A DNA stretch of 64,000 nt. Source: CAVTSA01 sp963790575. Lineage in GTDB: Bacteria; Chloroflexota; Dormibacteria; Dormibacterales; Dormibacteraceae. The notes under the pieces were generated by a model. That model did no database searches. It had not been told where the DNA came from and saw nothing but the letters and a program-made list of their open reading frames with translations. Numbering within the stretch: position 1 is the first letter of the stretch; each line of letters opens with the position of its first letter. A program made the position numbers and the translations under genes. Of the stretch, positions 32,808 to 41,811 are shown piece by piece. The stretch covers positions 1-64,000 of the forward strand of contig CAWBPD010000019.1 of assembly GCA_963790575.1 (NCBI GenBank), written 5' to 3'.

Positions 32808-34292
32808 GTGACCGAACGCTTCCAGAACCTGATCGGAGGCGAGCGGCGCGACGCCCGCTCCGACCAGGCCTTCGAGGACCGCAACCCAGCCCACCGCGAC
32901 GACCTCATCGGCCTCTTTCCCCGCTCCGGCGCCGACGACGTGGACGCCGCTGTCGCTGCCGCGCGCAAGGCGCTTCCCGCCTGGCGCCACACCCCGCCGC
33001 CTGCCCGGTGCGCGATCCTCCTGGAGACCGCCCGCCTGCTCCGCCGGCGCAAGGAGGAACTCGCACGCACCATGACCCGGGAGATGGGGAAGGTGCTGGA
33101 GGAGGCGCGGGGCGATGTCCAGGAGGCGATCGACATGGCCGAGTTCGCCTCCGGGCTGGGGCGCCGGCCCAACGGCGAGGCGATCCCGAGCGAGTTGCCG
33201 GACAAGTTCTGCTTCACCTGGCGGGAGCCGGTGGGCGTGGTGGGGCTGGTGACGCCCTGGAACTTCCCCATCGCGGTGCCGAGCTGGAAGCTGCTCCCGG
33301 CGCTGGCCGCCGGCAACACCATCGTCTGGAAGCCCGCCGAAGACACGCCGCTGTGCGCGCTGCGGCTGGTCGAGACGCTCATTGAGGCGGGCCTGCCCGA
33401 GGGAGTGATCAACGTCGTCACCGGGTTCGGCACCGAGGCGGGCGCTCCGCTGGTCGCTCACCCGCAGGTGGACTGCATCAGCTTCACCGGCTCCACCGCG
33501 GTGGGGCGCCAGATCGGAGAGATCTGCGGTCGCGACCTCCGCCGCTGCGGCCTCGAGCTGGGGGGCAAGAACGGCATCGTCGTCCTGGCCGACGCCGACC
33601 TCGAGCTGGCGGTGGACGGCGCCGTCTGGGGCGGCTTCGGGACCACCGGACAGCGCTGCACCGCGACCTCCCGCGTGATCGTGGACCGAAGACTGGTGGG
33701 TGACTTCGTCGACGCACTTGCGGTCCGTGCCGAGTCGCTCCGCATCGGCGACGGCCTGCAGGAAGGCGTGCAGGTGGGCCCCATCATCAACGAGAAGCAG
33801 CTGCGCCGGGTCGACTCCTACACCGGCGTCGCCCGCGAGGAGGGTGCGCGGGTGGTGACCGGCGGCCGCGCGCTGACCGATGGCGCGCTGGGGGAGGGCT
33901 GGTTCTACGCGCCGACCATCTTCGCCGGCGTGGAGCCCGGGATGCGCGTGGCGCGGGAGGAGATCTTCGGGCCCAGCGTGTCCGTCCTCACGGCCGAGGG
34001 GCTGGAGGAGGCGCTGCGAATCGCCAACGACACCGCGTACGGCCTTTCCCTCTCGGTCTACACCAACGACGTGCGGCGGGCGTTCACCGCGATCCGCGAG
34101 CTGCACTCCGGGATCGTCTACGTGAACGCTCCCACGATCGGAGCCGAGATCCAGCTCCCGTTCGGCGGCGTCAAGAACACCGGCAACGGCCACCGTGAGG
34201 CCGGCTCTACGCTGGTCGACGAGTTCACCGAGTGGAAGTCGGTGTACATCGACTACTCGGGCCGGCTGCAGCGAGCGCAGATCGACACCTGA
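32808..34292 (+). CDS. Aldehyde dehydrogenase
   Basis: 494 residues, GTG start. Full ALDH fold: WNFPIAVPSWKLLPALAAGN (oxyanion Asn), ISFTGSTAVGRQIGEICG, catalytic Glu250 in CGLELGGKN and catalytic Cys284 in TGQRCTATSR, the usual 34 residues apart. The C-terminal PFGGVKNTGNGHREAG followed by VYIDYSGRLQRAQ is closest in style to ketoglutarate-semialdehyde and ALDH7-type enzymes. Divergent from the 2-hydroxyacid dehydrogenase pair, consistent with a shared sugar-acid oxidation route. Substrate inferred only from context. Confidence 0.9.
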   Translation: MTERFQNLIGGERRDARSDQAFEDRNPAHRDDLIGLFPRSGADDVDAAVAAARKALPAWRHTPPPARCAILLETARLLRRRKEELARTMTREMGKVLEEARGDVQEAIDMAEFASGLGRRPNGEAIPSELPDKFCFTWREPVGVVGLVTPWNFPIAVPSWKLLPALAAGNTIVWKPAEDTPLCALRLVETLIEAGLPEGVINVVTGFGTEAGAPLVAHPQVDCISFTGSTAVGRQIGEICGRDLRRCGLELGGKNGIVVLADADLELAVDGAVWGGFGTTGQRCTATSRVIVDRRLVGDFVDALAVRAESLRIGDGLQEGVQVGPIINEKQLRRVDSYTGVAREEGARVVTGGRALTDGALGEGWFYAPTIFAGVEPGMRVAREEIFGPSVSVLTAEGLEEALRIANDTAYGLSLSVYTNDVRRAFTAIRELHSGIVYVNAPTIGAEIQLPFGGVKNTGNGHREAGSTLVDEFTEWKSVYIDYSGRLQRAQIDT

Positions 34293-34330
34293 AGCCAAAG
34301 GCGCGTCTGCTTTGGTGGCCGGCGTCTGTG

Positions 34331-35545
34331 TCAGGGCGGGTCGGCGTGGTACTCACCGTGCTCGTCGCGCCACAGCGTCCAGCCACCCTCGTGACACATG
34401 GTGTGGTGACGGCGGCAGAGCTTGCCTCCGTTCTCGACGTCGGTAGTGCCCCCGTGCAGCCAGTGCTTCAGATGGTGGTTGCCGCACCAGCGGAGGTCAC
34501 GATCACAACCCGGGAAGGCGCAGTGGCGGTCCCGAATCGCCATCGCCAGCGACTGCCGGGGGGTGAACAGGCGGTGGCTGCGCCCCACCCGCAGCACGTC
34601 CCCCTGCTCACCCATCACGATCGGGGTCAGCACACAGTCACAGGCGATCCGCTCCGCCGTCTTGCCCGGCACCGGCTCTCCGTTCTGGCCCAGGATCGCC
34701 GCGTTCCCCGGCTCTCCCCGCAGGCTCGCGTAGTCGACCAGCAGCTCCAGGTGCGGGCGCTCGCCGTCATGGGTCGGCAGCTGCCCCTGGTCCAGCACCT
34801 TCTGCGCCAGGTCCACCAGCGCCTCCGCCCGCCGCTCCGGCGCTCCCCGCAGGTCGCCCCGCGCCGGTGGTCCCATCGCCGCGTCGAGCGCCGCGCTCAC
34901 CACCGCCGCACCTTCGGGAGCCAGCAGCCCCTGCAGGTGCAGCATCCCGTCCAGGGTCCGGGAGGCTTCCAGGTACTGCTGCCGCTCCTGCCGCTCCCAG
35001 TCCCGCAGCGAGCCATCGGGGTCCAGACACAGCTTCAGGTGCTTGCAGACCATCCACAGCTCGTAGGGGTTGAGCTTGGTGGCGCTCTCGACCAGCGTCT
35101 CCTCCACGTTGCGGGCTTCGCCCGGCTCTCCCTTGTAGTCGGGGTTGGGTTGGTTGCCCACCTCGTCGACGGTGCGGGCGAGGATGGAGGCGTGGCTGAG
35201 GCTGAAGTCCCCCTGCTCGAAGGCTTCACGAGCCACCGGCAGCTCCTGCAGGCGGCGCGCGGTGCGCAGCTCGTTGCTCGCGGTGCGCGGAGCCAGGTGG
35301 CACTCCCAGCGCAGCCAGGAGGTCATGGTGAGGCAGCCGCTGGCGCGATAGCCCTCCTCGCGATCGAGGTGCAAGATCTCCTGCGAGATCAGGGCGGAGA
35401 GGCGGTTCTGAAAGCGGTGGAGGCCGGCCAGCCGCTCACCCCGATCACAGAGCTGCGCAAGGCCGCGGAGATCGTCTTCGAGCACCTCGATGGAGAGGGA
35501 CTGGCTGTCCACGGCGAGCCTTGCTTCCACTCCTCCACCGTACAT
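34331..35545 (-). CDS. DUF222 and HNH endonuclease domain protein (13E12-like)
   Basis: 404 residues. N-terminal two-thirds is the helical DUF222 region (QNRLSALISQEILHLDREEG, WLRWECHLAPRTASNELRTA); the C-terminus has an HNH module, HCAFPGCDRDLRWCGNHHLK then ENGGKLCRRHHTMCHEGGW, with paired Cys/His for zinc and the catalytic His. This is the architecture of the actinobacterial 13E12 repeat family, multi-copy genes of unclear function and possibly mobile. Acts presumably as a DNA nuclease. Confidence 0.87.
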   Translation of the reverse strand: MYGGGVEARLAVDSQSLSIEVLEDDLRGLAQLCDRGERLAGLHRFQNRLSALISQEILHLDREEGYRASGCLTMTSWLRWECHLAPRTASNELRTARRLQELPVAREAFEQGDFSLSHASILARTVDEVGNQPNPDYKGEPGEARNVEETLVESATKLNPYELWMVCKHLKLCLDPDGSLRDWERQERQQYLEASRTLDGMLHLQGLLAPEGAAVVSAALDAAMGPPARGDLRGAPERRAEALVDLAQKVLDQGQLPTHDGERPHLELLVDYASLRGEPGNAAILGQNGEPVPGKTAERIACDCVLTPIVMGEQGDVLRVGRSHRLFTPRQSLAMAIRDRHCAFPGCDRDLRWCGNHHLKHWLHGGTTDVENGGKLCRRHHTMCHEGGWTLWRDEHGEYHADPP

Positions 35546-35618
35546 CTGTTCGCACTCATTGTCAAGCCCTTAACCGGCCGCCAAACGTCCGCAGCAGGGA
35601 CGTGAAGCCCCTTTCCGC

Positions 35619-36272
35619 TCAGGTCCGGACCACCACCGTGTCCACCAGCAGGTCATGGATGCCCTGCTTCCGCTCACCCAAGCCGATCAGGAAGGCGCTC
35701 ACGATGGCCGGGATCGCACAGAATGCGAAGGAGAGCTCGATGAGGACGAAACGCAGCAGGGCACGTCCGACCCCAATCTGGGTGCCATCGCTGCGGATGA
35801 GGCGGATTCCCATCACCATGTAGCCCAGAGTCTGTCCGCGTGTCGACCACAGCCAGCCGAAGTAGATGAGGCCGAGGATGAACTCGATGGTCCCCCGGAT
35901 CCCGCCGGTGCCGCTGACGGTGGTGACGTGCATCAGAGGCGCGATGGCGAGACTTACCAGGCTGGCCGCGACACCGAGCAGTATCGAATCCACGATCAGC
36001 GCCACCAACCGGCGCCAGAAGCCGGCCAGCGCCAACCCCATTGGCTGCATCGGCGCGGGTGGGGGATAGCCGGTCTGGGGACCAGAGCCCGGTGGCGGCG
36101 GGCTCCACTGACCCTGTGGCGGCGGGCCCGACTGACCCGGCGGCGGCGGGTTCCACTGACCTTGCGGCGGCGGGCCCGACTGACCCTGGGGCGGCGGGTC
36201 CCACTGACCCGGCGGCGGCGGGCCCGACTGACCTTGCGGCGGCGGATTCCACTGACCAGGTGGGTTAGACAT
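35619..36272 (-). CDS. RDD-family membrane protein with Pro/Gln-rich repeats
   Basis: 217 residues from ATG 36272. The first 75 residues are repeats of the type GQWxPPPxGQSGPPP, then comes the RDD domain: GFWRRLVALIVDSILLGVAA (the Arg and Asp of RDD), GLIYFGWLWSTRGQTLGYMV (typical second motif) and LGERKQGIHDLLVDTVVVRT. Three hydrophobic segments. RDD proteins are proposed ion or solute transporters; Pro-rich heads are common in high-GC Gram-positive relatives and may bind partners at the membrane. Confidence 0.88.
   Translation of the reverse strand: MSNPPGQWNPPPQGQSGPPPPGQWDPPPQGQSGPPPQGQWNPPPPGQSGPPPQGQWSPPPPGSGPQTGYPPPAPMQPMGLALAGFWRRLVALIVDSILLGVAASLVSLAIAPLMHVTTVSGTGGIRGTIEFILGLIYFGWLWSTRGQTLGYMVMGIRLIRSDGTQIGVGRALLRFVLIELSFAFCAIPAIVSAFLIGLGERKQGIHDLLVDTVVVRT
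36090..36255. repeat. Coding tandem repeat in the RDD gene
   Basis: About three units of 54 bases (each two Gly-Gln-Trp/Ser Pro-rich halves) encoding the N-terminal tail. High identity between units suggests recent expansion and possible length variation. Confidence 0.8.
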
Positions 36273-36427
36273 GCTCCATTCCGCAGAGCAGTATGCGGTA
36301 AGGCGGAGCAACGTAGCACGGGACGTCCGTCTGCCGGCAACGTAACGTCTTTCAATGCCGGGTGACGTGCGTCTGCCGCCGATCTCACGTCTGCGGACCC
36401 GTAAACCCGGGCTGAGGAGACGCTCAG

Positions 36428-37417
36428 GTGGTCAGACGAACAAACGCCGTCCTGCTGGGTCTGGCGGCACTCGCCTTCCTGACCGGCTGGCTCGCCTTCG
36501 CCTACGCCACCGCGCCCGGCCGCTGGGTGCTGATCGCGCATGCGATCGCCGGCTGCGCACTGGTCCTGCTCATCCCTGCCAAAGCCGCCATCTCAAGGGC
36601 GGGTGTAGCCCGGCGCAAGCGCGGGTGGTGGCTCTCGCTGCTCCTCGCCGTTCTCATCCTGGTCTCGCTGGCCGGCGGTTTCGCACAATCGTTGGGAGCG
36701 CCGTGGCTGCCCGCGGGGCTGACCGCACTCGACTTCCACGTTGGGGCAGCGCTGGTCCTGGTCCCGCTCTTCCTCTGGCATGTCGTGACCAGGCCGATCC
36801 GCCTGCGGCCTGCCGACCTCGACCGTCGCCACCTGCTGAAGGGAGCCGCGCTGCTCTCGGGGGCGGCCGCACTCTACGGAGCGACCGAGGTGGCTGACCG
36901 GCTGCTCGGCTGGCCGGGAGCACGCCGCCGGTTCACGGGCTCCTACCAGGTGGGCTCGGGAGACCCAGGCGGTCTGCCGGTGACGCAGTGGCTGCTCGAC
37001 CAGGTTCCCGCCGTCGACACTATGGGGTGGAATCTGAGCTCCGGCGGCCGGCGGGTGTCGTACGCGGAACTCGACGCCCAGGGCGACCGCCTGCGCGCGA
37101 CCCTGGACTGCACCGGCGGCTTCTATTCAGAGCATGAGTGGGAGGGCTGCCTGGTGGCCCGGCTGCTACCCATGCGCGCCGCCACCACCATCCGCGTGCG
37201 CTCGTTGACCGGCTACGAGCGCCTCTTCCCCGCCCAGGAGGCGCCCCGCCTGCTGCTGGCGACGCGCATCGACGGCGAGCCGCTGAGCGCCGGCAACGGG
37301 TTCCCGGTTCGCCTCGTCGCCCCCGACCGGCGCGGGTTCTGGTGGGTGAAGTGGATTGCGTCGGTCGACCTCGACGAGCGGCCTTACTGGCTGCAGCCAC
37401 CGTTCCCGCTCCACTGA
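36428..37417 (+). CDS. Molybdopterin-dependent oxidoreductase with cytochrome b-type membrane head
   Basis: 329 residues. Four hydrophobic helices at the N-terminus carry His residues in LIAHAIAGCALVLLIP, LDFHVGAALVLVPLFLWHVV, suggesting haem b. A RRHLLKGAALLSGAAALYG segment looks like an internal twin-arginine-type anchor. The C-terminal domain is the sulfite-oxidase-type Moco fold: ATLDCTGGFYSEHEWEG has the Moco-ligating Cys, and VRLVAPDRRGFWWVKWI is the family end. Likely a membrane-bound oxidase or reductase that passes electrons to quinone; substrate unknown. Confidence 0.82.
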   Translation: MVRRTNAVLLGLAALAFLTGWLAFAYATAPGRWVLIAHAIAGCALVLLIPAKAAISRAGVARRKRGWWLSLLLAVLILVSLAGGFAQSLGAPWLPAGLTALDFHVGAALVLVPLFLWHVVTRPIRLRPADLDRRHLLKGAALLSGAAALYGATEVADRLLGWPGARRRFTGSYQVGSGDPGGLPVTQWLLDQVPAVDTMGWNLSSGGRRVSYAELDAQGDRLRATLDCTGGFYSEHEWEGCLVARLLPMRAATTIRVRSLTGYERLFPAQEAPRLLLATRIDGEPLSAGNGFPVRLVAPDRRGFWWVKWIASVDLDERPYWLQPPFPLH

Positions 37418-37472
37418 CGCGCCACCGCCGGCTCTGAGGCGCGACCCCCGTCTCCACGCCGTGGACCCTGGC

Positions 37473-39380
37473 ATGCTCCTCGCTATGACTGACGGCGACT
37501 GGTCGCGAGGGCTGCCGCCCGCGAAGTACTCCGAGTGGACCTCTGAGCTCGAACTGTGGGTGCGGATGCGCGACGGGGTGCGCCTCTCCACCGACGTGTA
37601 CCGCCCGCGAGGCCCAGAGGGTCCCTTGCCGACGATGCTGGTGCGAACCCCCTATGACAAGAGCCAGGGGCCTGATGTCCTCTCCCAGGTCTTTTTGAAG
37701 CGCGGCTACGCGGTCGTCATCCAGAGCGAGCGCGGGCACTACTTCTCGGAGGGCTACTTCAAGCACTACCTCGAGGGCGCGAGCACCGACGGCTACGACA
37801 CGCTCGAGTGGATCGGCCGGCAGCCCTGGTCCAACGGGCGCGTCGGCACCATTGGCTGCTCGAGCACGGGGGAACAGCAGTGGCCGATGGCCGCGGGCAA
37901 CCACCCCGCGCACGCCGCCATGCTCCCGATGGCTTCCGGCACCGCGATCGGCGACATCCCTGGCAATGACACCCGCGGCGCGATCTACCGCGGAGGCATC
38001 CCGCTGCTCGGGCTCTGGGCCTGGTGGTACCAGGACGCGGCCCCGGCGGAGCGCCTCCTGCCGCCGCCCGACAGCACCCAAGAGCAGCGGGTGCGCCTGC
38101 GCAAGAGCTACTCGCTGCAGCCCAAGCCGCAGGTCAAGCCGGCCGGGACGGCTGACAGCGCCAAGCTGATGCACCTGCCGACGGTGGAGGTGCTGCGAGA
38201 GCTAGGCGGCGCGCTGACTCCGTTCGACCAGTTCATCGCTTGGGAAGGTCCCAGTGATGAGCGGTGGGATGAGGTCGAGCTGCTGCGGGGGCAGGATCGG
38301 CCACGGGTGCCGTGCATCCACATCAACACCTGGCACGACATCGGGATCGGAGAGACCGTTCGGGTCTTCCAGTACCTGCAGGACCTCGAGGTGCCACACC
38401 AATACCTGATCGTCGCGCCGGGCCCGCACTGCGGCCTGTGGCGGGAGCTGATAACTCACCTACCCGCTCCGGAGCTCAGGAAGTGGGCTGAGTCGAGCGG
38501 CGTGAGCGCTATCGCCGGGCTCCCCGAGTTCGATGCTTCCGCCCTGAAGTACGGCGACCTGGAGGCGGGCGATGTCCGCTACCGCGGCGTCGACCTCGGG
38601 TACGGCCAGCTGTTCCTCCGCTGGTTCGACAAGTGGCTGCAGGGCGCCGAGAACGGCGTGACCGAGATGGCTCGCGTGCAGCTCCTGGTCATCAACCAGG
38701 GCTGGATCACGGGCGCCCGGTGGCCGCTGCCCGAGGTGCGGATGACTCCTTACTACCTCGGCGGCGACCCCCAGGCCCGACTTCGCCAGGAGAACGGAGT
38801 GCTCGCGAGCGAGGCCCCGGCCGCCGCGGGTTCCGAGAGCTTCGTCTACGATCCCGGCAATCCGGCGCCGAGCTGCGGCGGCGGCTGCTGTGACGCGGCG
38901 GTGGCCCTCGACCAGCGGCCGGTGGAGGCGCGCCGCGACGTGCTGGTGTTCAGCACCCCGCCGCTCGAGGAGCCGGTGACGATCGCTGGACCGATCGAGG
39001 TCGTGCTCTATGTGTCCTCCTCGGCCCGGGACACCGACTTCATCGTGAAGCTGGTGGATGTCTATCCAGGCGGAAAGGCCATCAACCTGAACGACGACGG
39101 TTTCCGGGTCCGCTACCGCGAGGGGTTCGATAAATCGGTCCCGATGGAGACGGGCCAGGTCTACCGGATCACGCTCCCCAACATGGTCGCCGGCAACCGG
39201 TTCCTACAGGGACACCGGATCCGGCTGGACATCACATCCAGCTGCTTCCCGCTCTACGAGCGCAACCTGAACACGGGCGGCAACAACTTCGACGAGAAGG
39301 AATGGAAGGTGGCAGAGAACACGGTGCACTACGGCGGCGACCATGCGTCGCACGTGGTACTGCCGGTGCTGCGCGCCTGA
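37473..39380 (+). CDS. CocE/NonD-family hydrolase (X-Pro dipeptidyl-peptidase-like)
   Basis: 635 residues from ATG 37473 (ATG 37485 also possible; the longer open frame overlaps the previous gene). Alpha/beta hydrolase with VRMRDGVRLSTDVYRPRG at the start, nucleophile in GTIGCSSTGEQQW, the helical cap, and a catalytic His in IVAPGPHCGLWRE; the C-terminal jelly-roll domain (VLYVSSSARDTDFIVKLVDV, PNMVAGNRFLQGHRIRLDIT) is the X-Pro_dipeptidyl-peptidase C-terminal domain. Family members are acylases, esterases or dipeptidyl peptidases. Near cell-surface genes but no signal peptide is seen. Confidence 0.9.
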   Translation: MLLAMTDGDWSRGLPPAKYSEWTSELELWVRMRDGVRLSTDVYRPRGPEGPLPTMLVRTPYDKSQGPDVLSQVFLKRGYAVVIQSERGHYFSEGYFKHYLEGASTDGYDTLEWIGRQPWSNGRVGTIGCSSTGEQQWPMAAGNHPAHAAMLPMASGTAIGDIPGNDTRGAIYRGGIPLLGLWAWWYQDAAPAERLLPPPDSTQEQRVRLRKSYSLQPKPQVKPAGTADSAKLMHLPTVEVLRELGGALTPFDQFIAWEGPSDERWDEVELLRGQDRPRVPCIHINTWHDIGIGETVRVFQYLQDLEVPHQYLIVAPGPHCGLWRELITHLPAPELRKWAESSGVSAIAGLPEFDASALKYGDLEAGDVRYRGVDLGYGQLFLRWFDKWLQGAENGVTEMARVQLLVINQGWITGARWPLPEVRMTPYYLGGDPQARLRQENGVLASEAPAAAGSESFVYDPGNPAPSCGGGCCDAAVALDQRPVEARRDVLVFSTPPLEEPVTIAGPIEVVLYVSSSARDTDFIVKLVDVYPGGKAINLNDDGFRVRYREGFDKSVPMETGQVYRITLPNMVAGNRFLQGHRIRLDITSSCFPLYERNLNTGGNNFDEKEWKVAENTVHYGGDHASHVVLPVLRA

Positions 39381-39387
39381 GAGGACG

Positions 39388-39708
39388 CTATCCGGACTGG
39401 TCTTGCCGCTCCCGGTAGCGTTCGTTCTCCCGCGTCCAGTCGGCCGCGGTCTCGGAGGCGGACTCGACCCGGTGGATCAGCTGCTGCAACTCGGCTACCA
39501 GCCCGGCCGCCTGCTGCTGCATGCGGGGCAGCTCGCTCTCGAAGAAGCGCCGCGCGTAGTGGCCGTGCCAGGTCGGCCGGAGCATATCCGCGTTCTGGCG
39601 GCGGAGCGTCGTCTGCTGGTCGAGCAGCTGCACCAGCTCTCGGGCCCGCTGCACCACCAGATCGGCCGCCGCACCGTCGAAGTGAAGGTCGGGATGAGGT
39701 TCAGGCAC
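39388..39708 (-). CDS. WXG100-type (ESAT-6-like) protein
   Basis: 106 residues. GTG start 39708, just before the stop of the upstream large gene, with a GGAGG ribosome site inside it, so it is coupled. Two long helices (DLVVQRARELVQLLDQQTTL; ELPRMQQQAAGLVAELQQLI) flank a turn with W47-H-G49, the WxG signature. This hairpin is the substrate form of type VII secretion. It is the last gene of the sigma/large-protein operon. The reading frame is longer upstream, but only this start is sensible. Confidence 0.72.
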   Translation of the reverse strand: MPEPHPDLHFDGAAADLVVQRARELVQLLDQQTTLRRQNADMLRPTWHGHYARRFFESELPRMQQQAAGLVAELQQLIHRVESASETAADWTRENERYRERQDQSG

Positions 39709-41227
39709 CAGCCGCCTCCGAGAACGCACGCTGCGCTCGTGCCACCTCTGGGCCGGCGTCCGCGCCCAATCGCACCAGCTCCGCGGCCAACGGGGTGCCC
39801 AGAGCCACTTCGAACGTGACTCCGGAGACCCGTGCCAGCAGCCCCGCCAGGGTGCCCGCGCGCTCCAGGTAGCGATCCCAGTCCTGGCGGTTGCCGGGTG
39901 TCCGCGGGCGATAATCGCTCGGCGCGGCGGCCGCCCGCCAACGCGCGAAGCCGGCGACCAGCACCGCCCATCGCTCCGGTTCCGGCCGTCCCCCCTCATC
40001 GAGGATCGCCAGGCGCAGAACACGCTCCTGCCAGCCGGCGGGCGGCGCCGTCAGGAGGGCATCGAGATTCTCGGCCACGACGAACGCGACCGTGGGCAGC
40101 AGCGGCTGCGGCACCATCCCCTCCGGCATCGCCGCCAGGTCGAGGAGCAGGACGCCGGCGTGCGTCTGGTCGCCGAAGGGACCCCCGTACGGCTCGCCGG
40201 CGGAAGGGGCAGCACCGGCGCTGGTTAGCACCTGGGCGAACGCGGCCGTTACCAGCCCTGGTCGCTCGAGGCGCCCCGCGTAGCGCAGCAGGATCTCGGT
40301 CAACCTTGACTGGGGAAGCGCGGCGTCGGCGTCGGCCTGCGATGACTCGACCAGGAAGGCGAGCGCCGCGTCCGGATCCCGCGCCAGGGCGTCGAGCACC
40401 GCCGTCACCTCCTGGTCCTCGGCGGTGGCGTCGTCGTCGCGGCCGAGCAGGAGCCAGGTGTCCCCGGCGGCGGCCAGAAAGTCCCCGCCGAAGACGCCGG
40501 TCGCGAGCAGCGCCAGTGCGGCCGCCGGCCGGCCGGCGAGCAGCGCCTCCCCGAACCCGGAGTCCCATGACTCGGCGCGCGTCGCCGCGGCCAGGGCGGG
40601 GCCCAAAGATGCCGCCGTGTCCTCCATCGTGGCCCAGGTCAGGGTCATGCCCGGACCCAGCCGCGCGAAGAAGGCGGCCGCGGCCTCGGGGTCTTCGCGC
40701 AAGGGTTGGACGCCCGCCAACACCCCGGCCCAGGCGGACCGGTCGCCGGCGTCCAGAGCCGCCGGCACGCGCTCGCCCAGCCGGCGAGCGGCGGCCAGGC
40801 GCCGCTCCAGATCCGAGGCTTTGGGCTCCACCCGCGCGGCGATGCGGGAGTCGGTGGTCGTCACCAGACCCCCGGCCAGGATCCTGGTGTTGCCCGCGTC
40901 GCGCGCGGCTTCCGTGGGGAGGCGGCTTCGCGCCAGGTCCAGCAGGGCGGCGCCGATCGCGCCCACCCAGGCGTCGGTGGCGGCGTTGGCGGTGACGTAG
41001 CGGATCACCCCAGCACCCACCGGGTCGAGCCGGCCCAGCAGCTCGGGAGAGGAGCCGGACCGGTTGAGGGCGTCGATCGCCGCGTCCAACCGGAGGGCCG
41101 CCTGGCGCAGGGCCTCGTTCTGGCTCTCGGTCCAACCACGCCAGCCGGCGAGGCGCGCGGGCACCGCCGACGCGCGTCCCCCGCCGCTCCCCTCCCTGGT
41201 CCTGACCCGCTCCGCCTCTTCAGTCAT
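39701..41227 (-). CDS. Large helical T7SS-associated protein (DUF6571-like)
   Basis: 508 residues, Ala-rich and almost wholly helical, with no signal peptide or membrane helix. Early region LRLDAAIDALNRSGSSPELL; later FFARLGPGMTLTWATMEDTA, SRLTEILLRYAGRLERPGLV and WQERVLRLAILDEGG resemble the long helical proteins (DUF6571 type) encoded with ESX-like systems in actinobacteria. ATG 41227 overlaps the sigma factor stop by a few bases and has an AGAGG site. Position between sigma factor and WXG100 gene suggests a secreted substrate or chaperone. Family assignment tentative. Confidence 0.6.
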   Translation of the reverse strand: MTEEAERVRTREGSGGGRASAVPARLAGWRGWTESQNEALRQAALRLDAAIDALNRSGSSPELLGRLDPVGAGVIRYVTANAATDAWVGAIGAALLDLARSRLPTEAARDAGNTRILAGGLVTTTDSRIAARVEPKASDLERRLAAARRLGERVPAALDAGDRSAWAGVLAGVQPLREDPEAAAAFFARLGPGMTLTWATMEDTAASLGPALAAATRAESWDSGFGEALLAGRPAAALALLATGVFGGDFLAAAGDTWLLLGRDDDATAEDQEVTAVLDALARDPDAALAFLVESSQADADAALPQSRLTEILLRYAGRLERPGLVTAAFAQVLTSAGAAPSAGEPYGGPFGDQTHAGVLLLDLAAMPEGMVPQPLLPTVAFVVAENLDALLTAPPAGWQERVLRLAILDEGGRPEPERWAVLVAGFARWRAAAAPSDYRPRTPGNRQDWDRYLERAGTLAGLLARVSGVTFEVALGTPLAAELVRLGADAGPEVARAQRAFSEAAGA

Positions 41228-41768
41228 CTTCGGTCCTCTCCCGCTCACCCTCGAGGCGGGACCTTAGCAGGGCCATGCCCTTGGCGACCCGGGAGGCCAC
41301 GGTGCCGCCGGGGATCCCCAGCGCGGCCGCGATCTCCTCGCGCGAGCGGTCTTCGAAGTGTTTCATGAGCACCGCCGCCCGGATCTTGGGCGAGAGATCC
41401 GCCATCGCGGTCTCCAGCGTGGCGCGGGCCTCCGCCTGCCGCAGGTCGCGATCGGCGACCGGGACCTCCATCTCCAGCGGCAGGACCTGGTCGAGCCGGC
41501 GGCGGCGCAGGTGCGAGATGGCGGTGTTGACCGCGATCCGGTGCAGCCAGGCGCCGGGCGGGGCGTCGGGGCGGTACCGATGGCGGGCGCGGTAGGCGCG
41601 GGCGAAGCACTCCTGCACCAGGTCCTCGACCTCGGCCTCGGTGTGCACGATGCCGCGGATGGTTCGTGAGACGTAGTCGACCTCCTGTTCGTACAGCAGC
41701 TCGAACTGGAAGGCGGGATCGATCCACAGCGCCGACCCCAGCTCCTTGTCACGGACCGCGTCAGCCAT
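41220..41768 (-). CDS. ECF-type RNA polymerase sigma factor
   Basis: 182 residues from ATG 41768. Region 2: FELLYEQEVDYVSRTIRGIV then EDLVQECFARAYRARHRY and GAWLHRIAVNTAISHLRRRR; region 4: KIRAAVLMKHFEDRSREEIA with AAALGIPGGTVASRVAKGM as the -35-binding helix-turn-helix. Directs RNA polymerase to a stress or envelope regulon. No dedicated anti-sigma gene follows; the downstream gene is the large helical protein, and the upstream gene is a transmembrane kinase, which may control it. Confidence 0.92.
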   Translation of the reverse strand: MADAVRDKELGSALWIDPAFQFELLYEQEVDYVSRTIRGIVHTEAEVEDLVQECFARAYRARHRYRPDAPPGAWLHRIAVNTAISHLRRRRLDQVLPLEMEVPVADRDLRQAEARATLETAMADLSPKIRAAVLMKHFEDRSREEIAAALGIPGGTVASRVAKGMALLRSRLEGERERTEDD

Positions 41769-41811
41769 CGTTCCACACAACGCATGAGCCGGCTGTCTCG
41801 ATCAACGAGCG

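Noticed and set aside
36090..36255. CRISPR-like array
   Set aside because: The units are adjacent without spacers and encode the Pro-rich tail of the RDD protein.
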